Numbered from the stretch's first letter, positions 51,390 through 60,204 are shown. The stretch is DNA of 64,000 nt from Pseudomonas tolaasii NCPPB 2192 (GCF_002813445.1 NZ_PHHD01000001.1:4464001-4528000); one strand, 5' to 3'. Translations and numbers: made by a program. The notes: generated by a model not told the origin, from the sequence alone.

Positions 51390-51997
51390 TAGCAGACCTC
51401 CATGACGGTGAGCAGGTCTTCTGCGCACTCTTTAGCGGTAAGGGACGCCGACAGGCCCAGGCGCAGGTTGCCGCGGGTGTCGAACACGAAGCTGGTGGCC
51501 GTGTGGGACAGGGTGTAGGTGTCACCGGCGGGGATTTTTTCATAGAAAATCCCGAATTCCTTGGCGGCCACGGCGATTTCTTCCGGGGTGCCGTACAGGG
51601 CTTCGAAGCTTGGGTCGAAGGCCTTGACGTACTTGTCGAGAATTTCCGGGGTGTCGCGCTCGGGGTCGAGGGTGATGAACACCACTTGCATGATTTCGCC
51701 GTCGCGGCCCATCAGCTTCTTGGCCTGGGCGGCACGCGCCAGCGTGGTGGGGCACACTGCCGGGCATTGGGTAAAACCGAAGAACACCACCGGCATCAAG
51801 CCACGGAACGAGCTCAGGGTGACGGTTTCGCCGTCGGTGTTCTTGAGCTTGAAGGTGCGGCCCATGATCTTGTCACTGAGGTCCTTGCCGTACTTGAAGT
51901 TCAGCTTGGGGCTGTAGTCACAGCCGCCCAGCAGGCTGCCCAGGCCCAACAGGCCCATGCCGGTCAGCACTTTGCGGCGGGTGAATAACGTACTCAT
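51389..51997 (-). CDS. SCO1/SenC-family copper metallochaperone
   Basis: 202 residues. TRRKVLTGMGLLGLGSLLGGC is a twin-arginine-like or Sec lipoprotein leader with a lipobox Cys 26. Thioredoxin fold with copper ligands C78 and C82 (CPAVC) and H165 (LSHTA). ATG 51997 was chosen; upstream sequence has no leader features. SCO proteins insert copper into oxidase CuA. First gene of the pair. Confidence 0.93.
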   Translation of the reverse strand: MSTLFTRRKVLTGMGLLGLGSLLGGCDYSPKLNFKYGKDLSDKIMGRTFKLKNTDGETVTLSSFRGLMPVVFFGFTQCPAVCPTTLARAAQAKKLMGRDGEIMQVVFITLDPERDTPEILDKYVKAFDPSFEALYGTPEEIAVAAKEFGIFYEKIPAGDTYTLSHTATSFVFDTRGNLRLGLSASLTAKECAEDLLTVMEVC

Positions 51998-52176
51998 CAA
52001 CTGTGCATCCTGTGAAACGCCTGCAGGGTTGCGGCTCAACCCACCAGGCTTTGAAAGGAGTAGCGAGGAAGGCGGCAAGTCTACCAACCCTGGCCGGTGC
52101 GCGTAATCTGCGACGTTCTGCCACAGGCGCGCACCGTGCTTCATCCCGGCGGGGCTTCGGTGGTAGAGTCGCCGCC

Positions 52177-52560
52177 ATGAAATTGAGCCCTCCCGACCGT
52201 TCGCTGATCGCCTGGACCCTGTACTTCTGCGTGCTGATGAACGTGTTTGTCTGCGGTTTGGGGCATGGCGAAATGATGGGGTTGCAGCTCAATGGCATCG
52301 GTGGCCAGTTCTGTTCCGTGGAGGGCGGCCAGTTGCCACTTTCCGACAAAGGGTTGGCTAACCCGTCTTCCAGCAACATCTCGAACTACTTTGCTTGCCC
52401 GGTGTGCAACGCCGTCACGCTCGCCATCGTCTTCCTGATTGGCCTCGCGTGGTTGTTGGGTGTGGGGCAAACCCCGCGCCCGGCCCATGAACAACGCAAC
52501 AAGGCGCCACCGCGCTATTCCTGGCCCTCGGCCAACCCCCGCGCATCCCCTGCATTCTGA
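52177..52560 (+). CDS. DUF2946-like small membrane protein
   Basis: 127 residues from ATG 52177. One hydrophobic span near 12-28 and another near 72-90; a CPVC motif (ACPVCNAV) lies between, as in DUF2946 proteins. Many such genes adjoin copper chaperones, as here. Divergent from the SCO gene. The ribosome site is weak. Confidence 0.8.
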   Translation: MKLSPPDRSLIAWTLYFCVLMNVFVCGLGHGEMMGLQLNGIGGQFCSVEGGQLPLSDKGLANPSSSNISNYFACPVCNAVTLAIVFLIGLAWLLGVGQTPRPAHEQRNKAPPRYSWPSANPRASPAF

Positions 52561-52604
52561 CGTGTGCCCCTGAGCTTCCTGTTTACAGGAGGCATTCCAT
52601 CGTC

Positions 52605-52718
52605 ATGACTGTGAGTGCGTTTCATGAATCATGCAGTGCCTGCAGGCGTCAGTCGCCTGGTCAGCAAGGCCTCTCGCCGCCTGCGCACCGAGCCGGTGCC
52701 GGCCGAGTACCCGAGTAA
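52605..52718 (+). other. Possible 37-residue leader ORF overlapping the next gene
   Basis: AGGAGG at 52587-52592, the strongest ribosome site here, is 12 bases before ATG 52605. That ATG opens a 37-codon frame ending at 52718, overlapping the start of the protein gene at 52624 in another frame. It is either a leader peptide used for coupling or a sign of a frameshifted start. Confidence 0.35.
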
Positions 52719-53163
52719 CTCCCGTTGTTTCGTGCACCTGGATGCACGCCTGTTGCCCCACTGGCACAGCCTGTTCGATATCTGCCCGGCGTTGCTCAAG
52801 CTCGACCCGCCTGAAGGGTTGAACCTGTTTCGCAGCTTTATGACGTGGGCCTATCGCAACCAGCCGCCACTCGATTGGACCTATCACCTGAATGTGTGCC
52901 GCTGGTTATTGGCGTCGCCGTACCGTACACAGATTGATGACGAGCCCATCGAAGCCTTCATGGCGGCGGCCGCGGCGTCTTGGGTAAACAGCGATGACAG
53001 CCAGGCTCGTGGTGTGGTCCTGGCCTGGCAAGGCACGACGGTGTTCGACTGGAAAGGCGTCGGCGCTGATGAGCGTGGGGCACTGCCGATTTCCCCGTGG
53101 GATTTCGCCTGGTGCCCCTTGAACGCCCGAGGTGATTTCAGCGGCTGGTTACCGGTGCCGTGA
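52624..53163 (+). CDS. Hypothetical cytoplasmic protein
   Basis: 179 residues. No signal peptide or TM span. Tryptophan-rich second half (WTYHLNVCRWLLASPYR, TTVFDWKGVG, ISPWDFAWCPL). No family recognised. ATG 52624 is chosen over GTG 52615, but neither fits the strong AGGAGG 30 bases upstream. Overlaps the convergent NmrA-like gene by 26 bases. Confidence 0.7.
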   Translation: MNHAVPAGVSRLVSKASRRLRTEPVPAEYPSNSRCFVHLDARLLPHWHSLFDICPALLKLDPPEGLNLFRSFMTWAYRNQPPLDWTYHLNVCRWLLASPYRTQIDDEPIEAFMAAAAASWVNSDDSQARGVVLAWQGTTVFDWKGVGADERGALPISPWDFAWCPLNARGDFSGWLPVP

Positions 53164-54052
53164 GGTGCCGGGCGATCCAGCTTCTGACGTCGGTCACGGC
53201 AATCTGCTGCTGAGCGTTGAAGGTGATGGCGGGGTCCCAGGCCACGCCGTTGCCTTGGGCGAACACCGCCCGGTATTTCAGCAGGTTGTCATCCGGGTTA
53301 TCCGCCAGGTCCGCCAGCAGGGTCGGCACTGGCCAGGGCTCACGCTTGAGCGTGATGCCGAGGGTTTCGTCGACGGTATCCGCCAGTTGCCCGTAGGTCA
53401 GGGTGTCGCCGGCGGTGAACACCACCTGATTCGTGATGGCGGGTTGAGCCAGCACAATGCGCGCCGTCAGCCGGCCAATGTCTTCAGGCGTGGTCACCGT
53501 GACGGCGGTGTCCCAACTGCCCAACGCGTGCACGGTGTTTTGCGCCAGGTCCACCACGCCGAATGACGGCTCGAACAGAAAGCTGGTGAACATCCCCGTG
53601 GAGATGATCAGCCACTGCGTGCCTTGCTGGCTGCGCAGCAGGTCGCGCACGTCCAATTGTTCATCGAATGAATCCTGCGGGCTGCCACGGCCGATGACGT
53701 CGTAGTCCACACCAAATTGCCACGGCACATAACGCTGCACGCCGCCTTCGATGGCGGCGCGTGCGAGTTTGCGCTGGGTGTCGGGGCCGGCGGCGAAACC
53801 GGTGCAACAGATCACGGTGGCGAAGGGTGCGAAGAGGTGGGCGAGGGTGCTTTGTGTGTCGTGCTGCAGGTCGCCGGGCACCACGTCGATGCCCAGCTCG
53901 CGCAAGCTGTGAGCGGTGGAGGATTGCAGGCGGGCGGGGCGCAGCATCACGGCAATGCGCATGGTGCCCGGTGCTGCCTGCGCCGCGAGTTCCTGCAGCA
54001 CGGCCATGCCCAGTTCACCCGCGCCGAGTACCAGAATGGAAGGGGTTGTCAT
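53138..54052 (-). CDS. NmrA/isoflavone-reductase-like NAD(P)-binding protein
   Basis: 304 residues. ILVLGAGELGMAVLQEL is the dinucleotide loop (GxGxxG). RYVPWQFGVDYDVIGRG and FTAGDTLTYGQLADTVDETLG follow the NmrA/atypical SDR pattern. ATG 54052 is chosen; the alternative start lies far upstream across the HxlR gene. Divergent HxlR regulator at 54144 suggests it is controlled by that gene. Confidence 0.88.
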   Translation of the reverse strand: MTTPSILVLGAGELGMAVLQELAAQAAPGTMRIAVMLRPARLQSSTAHSLRELGIDVVPGDLQHDTQSTLAHLFAPFATVICCTGFAAGPDTQRKLARAAIEGGVQRYVPWQFGVDYDVIGRGSPQDSFDEQLDVRDLLRSQQGTQWLIISTGMFTSFLFEPSFGVVDLAQNTVHALGSWDTAVTVTTPEDIGRLTARIVLAQPAITNQVVFTAGDTLTYGQLADTVDETLGITLKREPWPVPTLLADLADNPDDNLLKYRAVFAQGNGVAWDPAITFNAQQQIAVTDVRSWIARHLTAPVTSR

Positions 54053-54143
54053 TGGCTTTTCCGTCTGTGTTGAAAGTCGTGGCATGCTTGCAGAATTAAT
54101 CGGTGCGCATAAGAAGGCACACCCGTGATACCGGGAGCAGACC

Positions 54144-54548
54144 ATGGATAACCACGAAATCATCCGCCGTTCGCAAGCCGCCTGCGATGCGCTGAGCGCG
54201 GACGATGACGGCCTCAAACGCGACGTGCTGACCCACGCCGGCAACCGCTGGTCATTGGGTATCGTGCATGTGCTGGGAGTGAACGGGCGCCTGCGTCACG
54301 CCGAGATCGGCCGACGCATGCAGGGCGTGACGCAACGCATGCTGACCCGCACCTTGCGCCAGCTCGAACGCGACGGCCTGGTGCTGCGCCATGACTTCGC
54401 CGAAGTGCCGCCCAAAGTCGAATACGAACTGTCGGCGTTGGGCACTCAGCTGCTGGTCAACATGTTTCCGCTGTGGAACTGGGTGGTGGAAAACGCCGAC
54501 GGTTTCCGCGAGGCGCGAGCACGTTTCGACGCAATCACACCCCCTTGA
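54144..54548 (+). CDS. HxlR-family transcriptional regulator
   Basis: 134 residues. NRWSLGIVHVLGVNGRLRHAEIGRRM, QRMLTRTLRQLERDGLVLRHDF and VPPKVEYELSALG are the HxlR winged-helix landmarks. Divergent from the NmrA-like gene across about 90 bases; a typical redox/electrophile-responsive pair. Confidence 0.92.
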   Translation: MDNHEIIRRSQAACDALSADDDGLKRDVLTHAGNRWSLGIVHVLGVNGRLRHAEIGRRMQGVTQRMLTRTLRQLERDGLVLRHDFAEVPPKVEYELSALGTQLLVNMFPLWNWVVENADGFREARARFDAITPP

Positions 54549-54552
54549 GTCC

Positions 54553-54840
54553 TTAGCTGTCGGAGCGCGGTTTGGCTTTCTTTGGCTTTTTCGGGGTCGC
54601 CTGCTGCTTGCCGGAAGCGCCTGACGTGGCGGCCTTTTCCTTGGGCGCAGTGTCGGCCTTTTTATCGCCATCAGCGGGGCTGCTGGGGTAGGTGCCGGGT
54701 GGCAAGGCCGAGCCTGGCACGCTGTTGCCACTCAAGGAACTGGGAGCTACGGCGTCGCCGAACGCGGCGAGGGCGGGGCCGGTCAGCAGGGCTGACAGGC
54801 CGATGACGAGCACAATCCTTCGGGTCATTTTGGTCTTCAT
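54553..54840 (-). CDS. Small exported Lys/Ala/Pro-rich protein
   Basis: 95 residues. A signal peptide (RRIVLVIGLSALLTGPALA, cleavage after ALA) leads to a low-complexity Ser/Pro/Lys tail ending KKPKKAKPRSDS, probably unstructured and basic. AGGAG lies 8 bases before ATG 54840. Stop is 4 bases from the HxlR stop (convergent). Function unknown. Confidence 0.78.
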   Translation of the reverse strand: MKTKMTRRIVLVIGLSALLTGPALAAFGDAVAPSSLSGNSVPGSALPPGTYPSSPADGDKKADTAPKEKAATSGASGKQQATPKKPKKAKPRSDS

Positions 54841-55032
54841 GACGCAATCTCCTGTCGCGGGGACGGATGATCAAGCAGGGCCAAACCGTGGCCCCGCTTA
54901 ATTGTGAGTGCGCCCTGCAGATCAAAGTTTGAAAAGCCTCGCCCCGACACGACGAGCGGTGAGGGCGAAAATTTTTAATGAACCCTCGCGCCAATCTCTT
55001 GACCTAACTCGTAAGACCTCAGGAGGTGAAGC

Positions 55033-55239
55033 ATGCAAATAGAATATGTCTGGATCGGTTTGGCGGTAATTTTGCTGCTCTTGGAATTGTGGGCGATCAA
55101 CATTGTGTTACGCAGCACCGGTGGCTGGGAGACCAAAGGACTGTGGCTGATCATTCTGATTTTTGTGCCGCTGTTCGGGCTGATCGCGTGGGCGATGTTC
55201 GGGCCCAAACGCGAGATGGCGGATAGCCGCAGAGGCTAA
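55033..55239 (+). CDS. Small PLDc_N-like two-span membrane protein
   Basis: 68 residues. Two hydrophobic spans (IGLAVILLLLELWAINIV and LWLIILIFVPLFGLIAWAMF) with the WxxK/GPKR ending of the cardiolipin synthase N-terminal (PLDc_N) domain family, which also exists as stand-alone small proteins. AGGAGGTG is right before ATG 55033. An intrinsic terminator follows at 55254. Confidence 0.83.
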   Translation: MQIEYVWIGLAVILLLLELWAINIVLRSTGGWETKGLWLIILIFVPLFGLIAWAMFGPKREMADSRRG

Positions 55240-55253
55240 AAGCCAGGATAAAA

Positions 55254-55279
55254 AAACAGGCGCCCAAGGGCGCCTGTTT
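55254..55279. terminator. Bidirectional intrinsic terminator
   Basis: AAACAGGCGCCC-AA-GGGCGCCTGTTT: 12-base perfect stem with A and T tracts on both sides, between the convergent small-membrane-protein and PfpI genes. Confidence 0.88.
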
Positions 55280-55297
55280 ACGTTTTGCGTCATCAAC

Positions 55298-55858
55298 TCA
55301 GCCAGCGACAGCCTTTGCAAGCGCCGCATTGAACGCCGGCAAATCGTCCGGTGTGCGAGAGGTGATGAGGGTCCAGCCATTGGCCTTGCACTCCTTGACC
55401 TCGGCATCGACCCACGCGGCCGCGCCGGCATTGACCAGGTCAGTACGCACGCTCTTGTATGAGGTCAGGGTCTTGCCCTCAATCACGCCCGCATCGATCA
55501 ATGCCCAGGGGCCGTGGCAAATGGCGGCCACGGTTTTGCCCGCCTTGACGAACTCATTGATCAACTTCAGGGCCGCCGCGTCCTGACGCAAGGTGTCGGC
55601 ATTGACGGTGCCGCCGGGGATCACCAACGCGTCGAAGTCGGCACCGGATATGTCTGACACTATGGCGTCGGATTCTACCGTCTTGTCCTTCTCGGTGTCG
55701 CCGACGAAGGTCTGGGTGGTGCCGCCTTTGCTGGAAGCATGGGTCACGCTCGCGCCCAGGGCGCGCAGCGCTTCCAGCGGTTTGACCAGTTCGTCGCGTT
55801 CAATACCGGTATTGGACGTGATGATGAGGATTTTCTTGCCGTCGAGTTGCGAACTCAT
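55298..55858 (-). CDS. DJ-1/PfpI-family protein (type 1 glutamine amidotransferase-like)
   Basis: 186 residues. The nucleophile elbow is AAICHGPW (C114, H115), with IPGGTVNADTLR and the early GIERDE Glu, as in PfpI/YhbO proteins. These act as deglycases, chaperones or peptidases in stress; activity not settled. Starts at ATG 55858. Confidence 0.9.
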   Translation of the reverse strand: MSSQLDGKKILIITSNTGIERDELVKPLEALRALGASVTHASSKGGTTQTFVGDTEKDKTVESDAIVSDISGADFDALVIPGGTVNADTLRQDAAALKLINEFVKAGKTVAAICHGPWALIDAGVIEGKTLTSYKSVRTDLVNAGAAAWVDAEVKECKANGWTLITSRTPDDLPAFNAALAKAVAG

Positions 55859-55887
55859 GGTCGAATGTCTCCTTGGGGCGGATTGAA

Positions 55888-56391
55888 TTAATGGGCGTAT
55901 TTGGCTTGCAGCTCCTTGGCCATTTTCAAGTGGGCTTCAAGGGTCGGCAGGGTTTTGGTGGCGAAAGCTTTCAGCTCGGCGTTGTCCGAGGAGGCGGCTT
56001 CTTTCTTGAACAATTCAACGGTTTTTTCGTGGGCGACCACCTGGTTATTGGCATAGGCCTTGTCGAACGATTCATCCCGCATTTCGAGGATGGCCTTTTT
56101 GGCCTTGTCCGTCAGCGCGGCGTCGTCCGGTACTTCAATGTCGAGTTTTTTTGCCAGGGCCGCCAATTCCTCATTGGCCTTGGTGTGGTCGGTGACCATG
56201 TGCTGGGCAAACGTTTTCACGTCAGCCGAGCTGCTTTTTTCCAGTGCGAGTTTGCCCGCTTCAACCTCAGTGATGCCGCCCTGAGCCGCATCGTCTACGA
56301 AGGCGTTGGACGTGGCCGCCATCGCCGTGGAAATCGAGCCTGCAACCAGTACGAAGGTCAGGCCCATTTGTTTGATCAGCAGAGTCTTCAT
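55888..56391 (-). CDS. DUF4142 exported protein
   Basis: 167 residues. Signal peptide (ending AMA|AT), then the four-helix DUF4142/ferritin-like bundle: NAFVDDAAQGGITEVEAGKLAL, KTFAQHMVTDHTKANEEL, ELKAFATKTLPTLEAHLKMAKEL. The family is of unknown function, often stress induced, periplasmic. Precedes the PfpI gene by 29 bases on the same strand, possibly co-transcribed. Confidence 0.9.
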   Translation of the reverse strand: MKTLLIKQMGLTFVLVAGSISTAMAATSNAFVDDAAQGGITEVEAGKLALEKSSSADVKTFAQHMVTDHTKANEELAALAKKLDIEVPDDAALTDKAKKAILEMRDESFDKAYANNQVVAHEKTVELFKKEAASSDNAELKAFATKTLPTLEAHLKMAKELQAKYAH

Positions 56392-56588
56392 GGTGTCGCT
56401 CCTTGAAAGAGGCGTGATGCCGTTACCTGAGTGTTGAGGGGGCGCCGATGCAAAAGGTTTAAATTAATTCGTGCTTATTTCTCCGGCGGGTACACGGTGC
56501 AATTTCCTTGAACTATCCAAATCCCGCGGGCTCTGCTGCATAGGCGCCTGCCATTTTTTGCAGGCTTTTAACTGACTGGAGCCACACC

Positions 56589-56813
56589 ATGACGTCCCAC
56601 AAAAAACCTGACAAAACCCCGGACCCCATCAGCTCTGAAGAGGCGCAGAAAGGCACAGGGAAAGCTTCCAGAGGCCAAACCCTTGAGCATGCGAACCCCA
56701 AGACGGAAACCGTCGACAAAGTGCTGACACCCACGTCAATCAAGGAGACGCAGCGCGAGACAGACGCGATCAACGAGCAGGCCGCCAAGGCTGAGCGCAA
56801 GTTGGGGCATTGA
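56589..56813 (+). CDS. Small acidic/charged hypothetical protein
   Basis: 74 residues, highly charged and probably disordered (SHKKPDKTPDPISSEEAQKG). GGAG lies 8 bases before ATG 56589. Its stop is 2 bases from the next start, so it heads a three-gene operon with the HhH and DUF72 proteins. No family recognised. Confidence 0.75.
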   Translation: MTSHKKPDKTPDPISSEEAQKGTGKASRGQTLEHANPKTETVDKVLTPTSIKETQRETDAINEQAAKAERKLGH

Positions 56814-56815
56814 GC

Positions 56816-57247
56816 ATGGCCCGGTCCATTACGGCGTCTGAATTGGGTATTGCACTCAAGCCTCTGGATGACGCCAGCCTGTTCAAGTGGTTCCTCGCGA
56901 GCTTCCTGATGGGCAAGCGAATTCAGGCGCCGATCGCTGCCCAGGCGTACCGCGTCATTGTGGAAGAAGAAGGCCGAGACACCGCGCGCAAGCTGCAACA
57001 TTGCACCGCGCGCGAACTGGTGGCGATGCTCGGGCGCGCGCACTACGTGCGCTATGACGAAACTACAGCGCAACGCCTGCTTGACCTGAGCGCCAAGTTG
57101 AACGCCGAGTACGCGGGCAAGATTACGCACATGCGTGATGCCAGCGAAGACCGTCAGGATTTCGAAAAACGTCTTGGCGAATTTGACGGTATAGGCCCCA
57201 AAACCATCGAGATTTTCATGCGTGATGCGGCTGCGGTGCTGTTTTGA
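56816..57247 (+). CDS. HhH-motif protein, endonuclease III-like fragment
   Basis: 143 residues from ATG 56816. A helix-hairpin-helix near 119-133 (GEFDGIGPKTIEIFMRD) includes the lysine (K129) that is catalytic in endonuclease III. The protein ends soon after, so the downstream catalytic Asp and 4Fe-4S cluster region of full-size enzymes are missing. DNA binding is likely; glycosylase activity doubtful. Overlaps the DUF72 gene start by four bases (TTGA). Confidence 0.82.
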   Translation: MARSITASELGIALKPLDDASLFKWFLASFLMGKRIQAPIAAQAYRVIVEEEGRDTARKLQHCTARELVAMLGRAHYVRYDETTAQRLLDLSAKLNAEYAGKITHMRDASEDRQDFEKRLGEFDGIGPKTIEIFMRDAAAVLF

Positions 57248-57981
57248 GTGGGTTGTTGTATGTCGGGTGTGCGGGTTGGAGTTTGCCGCGTGAACAATGG
57301 CCGGCATTCACCCGGGAAGGCACTCACTTGCAGCGCTACGCTTCGCGATTCAATGCGGTTGAAATCAACACCTCGTTCTATCGCCCGCATCAGCCGAAAA
57401 CCTACCAACGCTGGGCGCAGTCGGTACCGTCGGCGTTTCGTTTTTCGGTCAAGTTGCCCCGGCTCATCACTCACGAACTGCGTTTGCAGGCGTGTGAAAC
57501 GGCACTGCGTGAGTTCCTGGAGCAATGCCTGCCACTTAAGGAAAAACTGGGCTGCTTGCTGGTCCAGCTGCCACCTTCCTCTGGTTTCGAGCCCGCTGTG
57601 GCTGCATCTTTCTTTGCCGAGTTACGCCAACGCTTTGTGGGCGCAGTGGTCATTGAGCCGCGCCATGCCAGTTGGTTGAAGGCCGATGCTGTTTTGCAAG
57701 ACTTCCAGATAGGCCGCGTGGCGGCGGATCCGCCCGTGTTCGAAGGCGCTGATGTGCCCGCTGGTTGGCAAGGTGTGCGCTATTGGCGCCTGCATGGATC
57801 GCCGCGTATTTACCACAGTGCCTACGGCCCCGACCGCGTGCAGGCGTTGGCGCAACGGCTTCAGTCGTCCGCTGGCGAAGGCGTCACAACCTGGTGCGTG
57901 TTTGACAACACGGCCAGTGGCCATGCAGTCGCCGATGCCCTGTCGTTATTAAACCTCGACCCGCAGCACCTCCAGGCCTAA
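57244..57981 (+). CDS. DUF72 family protein (YecE-like)
   Basis: 245 residues. YVGCAGWSLPREQWPAF, FNAVEINTSFYRPHQ, FSVKLPRLITHEL, LVQLPPSSGF and VIEPRHASWL are the DUF72 TIM-barrel signatures. TTG at 57244 overlaps the previous stop; TTG 57253/57256 are alternatives. Biochemical function unknown. Its 3' end overlaps the convergent DeoR-type gene by 33 bases. Confidence 0.9.
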   Translation: MSGLLYVGCAGWSLPREQWPAFTREGTHLQRYASRFNAVEINTSFYRPHQPKTYQRWAQSVPSAFRFSVKLPRLITHELRLQACETALREFLEQCLPLKEKLGCLLVQLPPSSGFEPAVAASFFAELRQRFVGAVVIEPRHASWLKADAVLQDFQIGRVAADPPVFEGADVPAGWQGVRYWRLHGSPRIYHSAYGPDRVQALAQRLQSSAGEGVTTWCVFDNTASGHAVADALSLLNLDPQHLQA

Positions 57982-58731
57982 CTGCTCATACCGTTCGACA
58001 CTCGGCACATGCCACTCGGTGATCAGCGTGTGAATGCGCTCGCACGGCGCCACCACAAAAGGCTCCACCGCCCCCAGCTTGTCGGCCATGGTCACCGCTA
58101 CTACGTGGGAAGCACTCTCGAGCAAGGCTTGCTTGACTGCGACCTCGTCGAAGTGCAGCGAAGTAATGCCGATTTGCGGGTGCAAGGCGCACACGCCGGT
58201 GAACAGCAGGTCGGCCTTGACGCTCTGGATCAAGCGGATGGCCTCCTGGCCGCCCGTGGACAAGGTGGCCGGGTTGAGCTGGCCACCGGCCAGAATCACT
58301 TTCACATGGGTGTGGTCGGCCAGGGCGATGGCGATCATCGGCGACGCGGTCACCACCGTCAGGCGGATCTCCCGGGGCAACGACTGGGCGATTCGCAGCG
58401 TGGTGGAGCCGGAGTCGAACAACACGATCTGGCCGTCTTCCACGCGATCGGCAGCCAGTTGCGCGAGGCGGCGCTTGGCGTCGTCGGTTTCGCCGACGCG
58501 GGTGAAGAAATCCTTGCCGGTGTCTTTGGGCCGGGGCAGGGCGCCGCCGTGTACGCGCTGCAGTAAGCCAGCGGCGGCCAGTTCGCCGAGGTCACGGCGG
58601 ATGGTGTCCTGGGACACGGCAAAATGCTCGACCAGCTCCGATGCGGTGACTTTGCCGTCACGCTCCAGCAGCAACAGGATTTTCTGTTTGCGCAGCGAAG
58701 GCAGGTCAACGGCTTGATGAGTGTTATGCAT
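57949..58731 (-). CDS. DeoR-family transcriptional regulator
   Basis: 260 residues. HTH: RKQKILLLLERDGKVTASELVEHFAVSQDTIRRDLGELAAAGLLQRVHGGAL. The sugar-isomerase-like effector domain has VLFDSGSTTLRIA and VTASPMIA. Divergent from an L-lactate-dehydrogenase-like gene (58852). The gap carries TTGTGCG twice, 20 bases apart (58734 and 58754), a possible operator. Confidence 0.92.
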   Translation of the reverse strand: MHNTHQAVDLPSLRKQKILLLLERDGKVTASELVEHFAVSQDTIRRDLGELAAAGLLQRVHGGALPRPKDTGKDFFTRVGETDDAKRRLAQLAADRVEDGQIVLFDSGSTTLRIAQSLPREIRLTVVTASPMIAIALADHTHVKVILAGGQLNPATLSTGGQEAIRLIQSVKADLLFTGVCALHPQIGITSLHFDEVAVKQALLESASHVVAVTMADKLGAVEPFVVAPCERIHTLITEWHVPSVERYEQLGLEVLRVEV

Positions 58732-58851
58732 GGTTGTGCGTCTTTTTGCGGGTTTGTGCGAGGTTATGCCGCAATCAAACTAAACGCAATGGCTGGTTGC
58801 GCGCCCGATGGGCGGTTACTCTCTGTTTTCAGTTCAGGGAGAGGTGACCCG

Positions 58852-60012
58852 ATGACGTTGATCACAACCATCGAAGATTTACGCAAACTCGCGCAAAAAC
58901 GTGTCCCACGGATGTTTTACGACTATGCCGATTCCGGCTCCTGGACTGAAAGCACCTACCGGGCCAACGAAAGTGATTTCGCCGGTATCAAATTCCGCCA
59001 GCGTGTGGCGCGCAACATCGATCAACGCTCCCTCCGCGCGAGCATGATCGGCCAGGACATGGCCATGCCTGTGGCCCTGGCACCGACTGGCCTGGCCGGC
59101 ATGCAACACGCCGATGGCGAGATTCTTACCGCCCGCGCCGCCGCCGCGTTTGGCCTGCGCTACACCTTGTCGACCATGAGCATCTGCTCTCTGGAAGACA
59201 TCGCCGAACAGGTCGGCCAGCCGTTCTGGTTCCAGCTGTATGTGATGCGCGATCGCCCGTTTATGGAACGATTGATCGAACGCGCAAAAGTCGCGGGGGT
59301 GGATGCGCTGGTGTTGACCCTGGACTTGCAGATTCTCGGGCAGCGTCACAAGGACTTGATCAACGGCCTGTCGGCGCCGCCCAAACTGACCCTGCCGAAT
59401 ATCCTCAACATGGCCACCAAACCGCGCTGGGTGATGGGCATGCTCGGCACCCGGCGCCGTGGTTTCGGCAATATCGTGGGGCACGTCAGCGGCGTGGCGG
59501 ACATGAGTTCGTTGTCGTCGTGGATCGCGCAGCAGTTCGACCCGCGCCTGAGTTGGGACGATGTGCAATGGATCAAGCAATGCTGGGGGGGCAAGCTGAT
59601 CATCAAGGGCATTCTGGATGTGGAAGACGCGCGCCTGGCAGCCGATTCCGGCGCCGATGCCCTGGTGGTGAGCAACCACGGTGGCCGTCAGCTCGATGGG
59701 GCCCCTTCGAGCATCAGCCAACTGCCGGCGATTGTTGAGGCAGTGGGCGACAGGATAGAAGTGTGGCTCGACGGCGGCATTCGCTCCGGCCAGGACGTGC
59801 TCAAGGCAATGGCGCTGGGCGCCAAAGGCACCATGATCGGCCGCCCGCATTTGTATGGGCTGGGGGCCATGGGCGAGGCGGGAGTGACCAGGGCGCTGGA
59901 CATCATTGCCCGCGAACTGGACGTGTCGATGGCGTTGTGTGGGTATAACGATATACGCGATGTGAATCGCGATATTTTGCTGCCGGGCACCTTTCCAACA
60001 GGGGTTTGCTGA
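58852..60012 (+). CDS. FMN-dependent alpha-hydroxy-acid dehydrogenase (LldD-like)
   Basis: 386 residues. Opens TTIEDLRKLAQKRVPRMFYDYAD; FMN and active-site motifs include LAPTGLAGMQH, STMSICSLEDIAE, FQLYVMRD, KGILDVEDARLA and SNHGGRQLDGAPSS (catalytic His/Arg). It oxidises L-lactate or another 2-hydroxy acid to the keto acid and passes electrons to the membrane. AGGGAGAGG precedes ATG 58852. Its partner regulator is DeoR type, not the LldR seen with classical lldD, so the substrate may differ. Confidence 0.92.
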   Translation: MTLITTIEDLRKLAQKRVPRMFYDYADSGSWTESTYRANESDFAGIKFRQRVARNIDQRSLRASMIGQDMAMPVALAPTGLAGMQHADGEILTARAAAAFGLRYTLSTMSICSLEDIAEQVGQPFWFQLYVMRDRPFMERLIERAKVAGVDALVLTLDLQILGQRHKDLINGLSAPPKLTLPNILNMATKPRWVMGMLGTRRRGFGNIVGHVSGVADMSSLSSWIAQQFDPRLSWDDVQWIKQCWGGKLIIKGILDVEDARLAADSGADALVVSNHGGRQLDGAPSSISQLPAIVEAVGDRIEVWLDGGIRSGQDVLKAMALGAKGTMIGRPHLYGLGAMGEAGVTRALDIIARELDVSMALCGYNDIRDVNRDILLPGTFPTGVC

Positions 60013-60204
60013 GCAAAAAAATCGTAAAAAAGTAAAAAGAGTTGTCCACGAAAACCGTGGGTATCTCTGTGGATAACTTTGCTGGACCCCGGCAGGTATG
60101 GCGATTTAACCAAAGGTTAATATTTGATCAACTTTCGGCGCGGGCCAGTATGGGCAGGGTTTGCGCTTGACAGCCAAGCGCGAACCCGGTGCCGAAAAGT
60201 AGTT

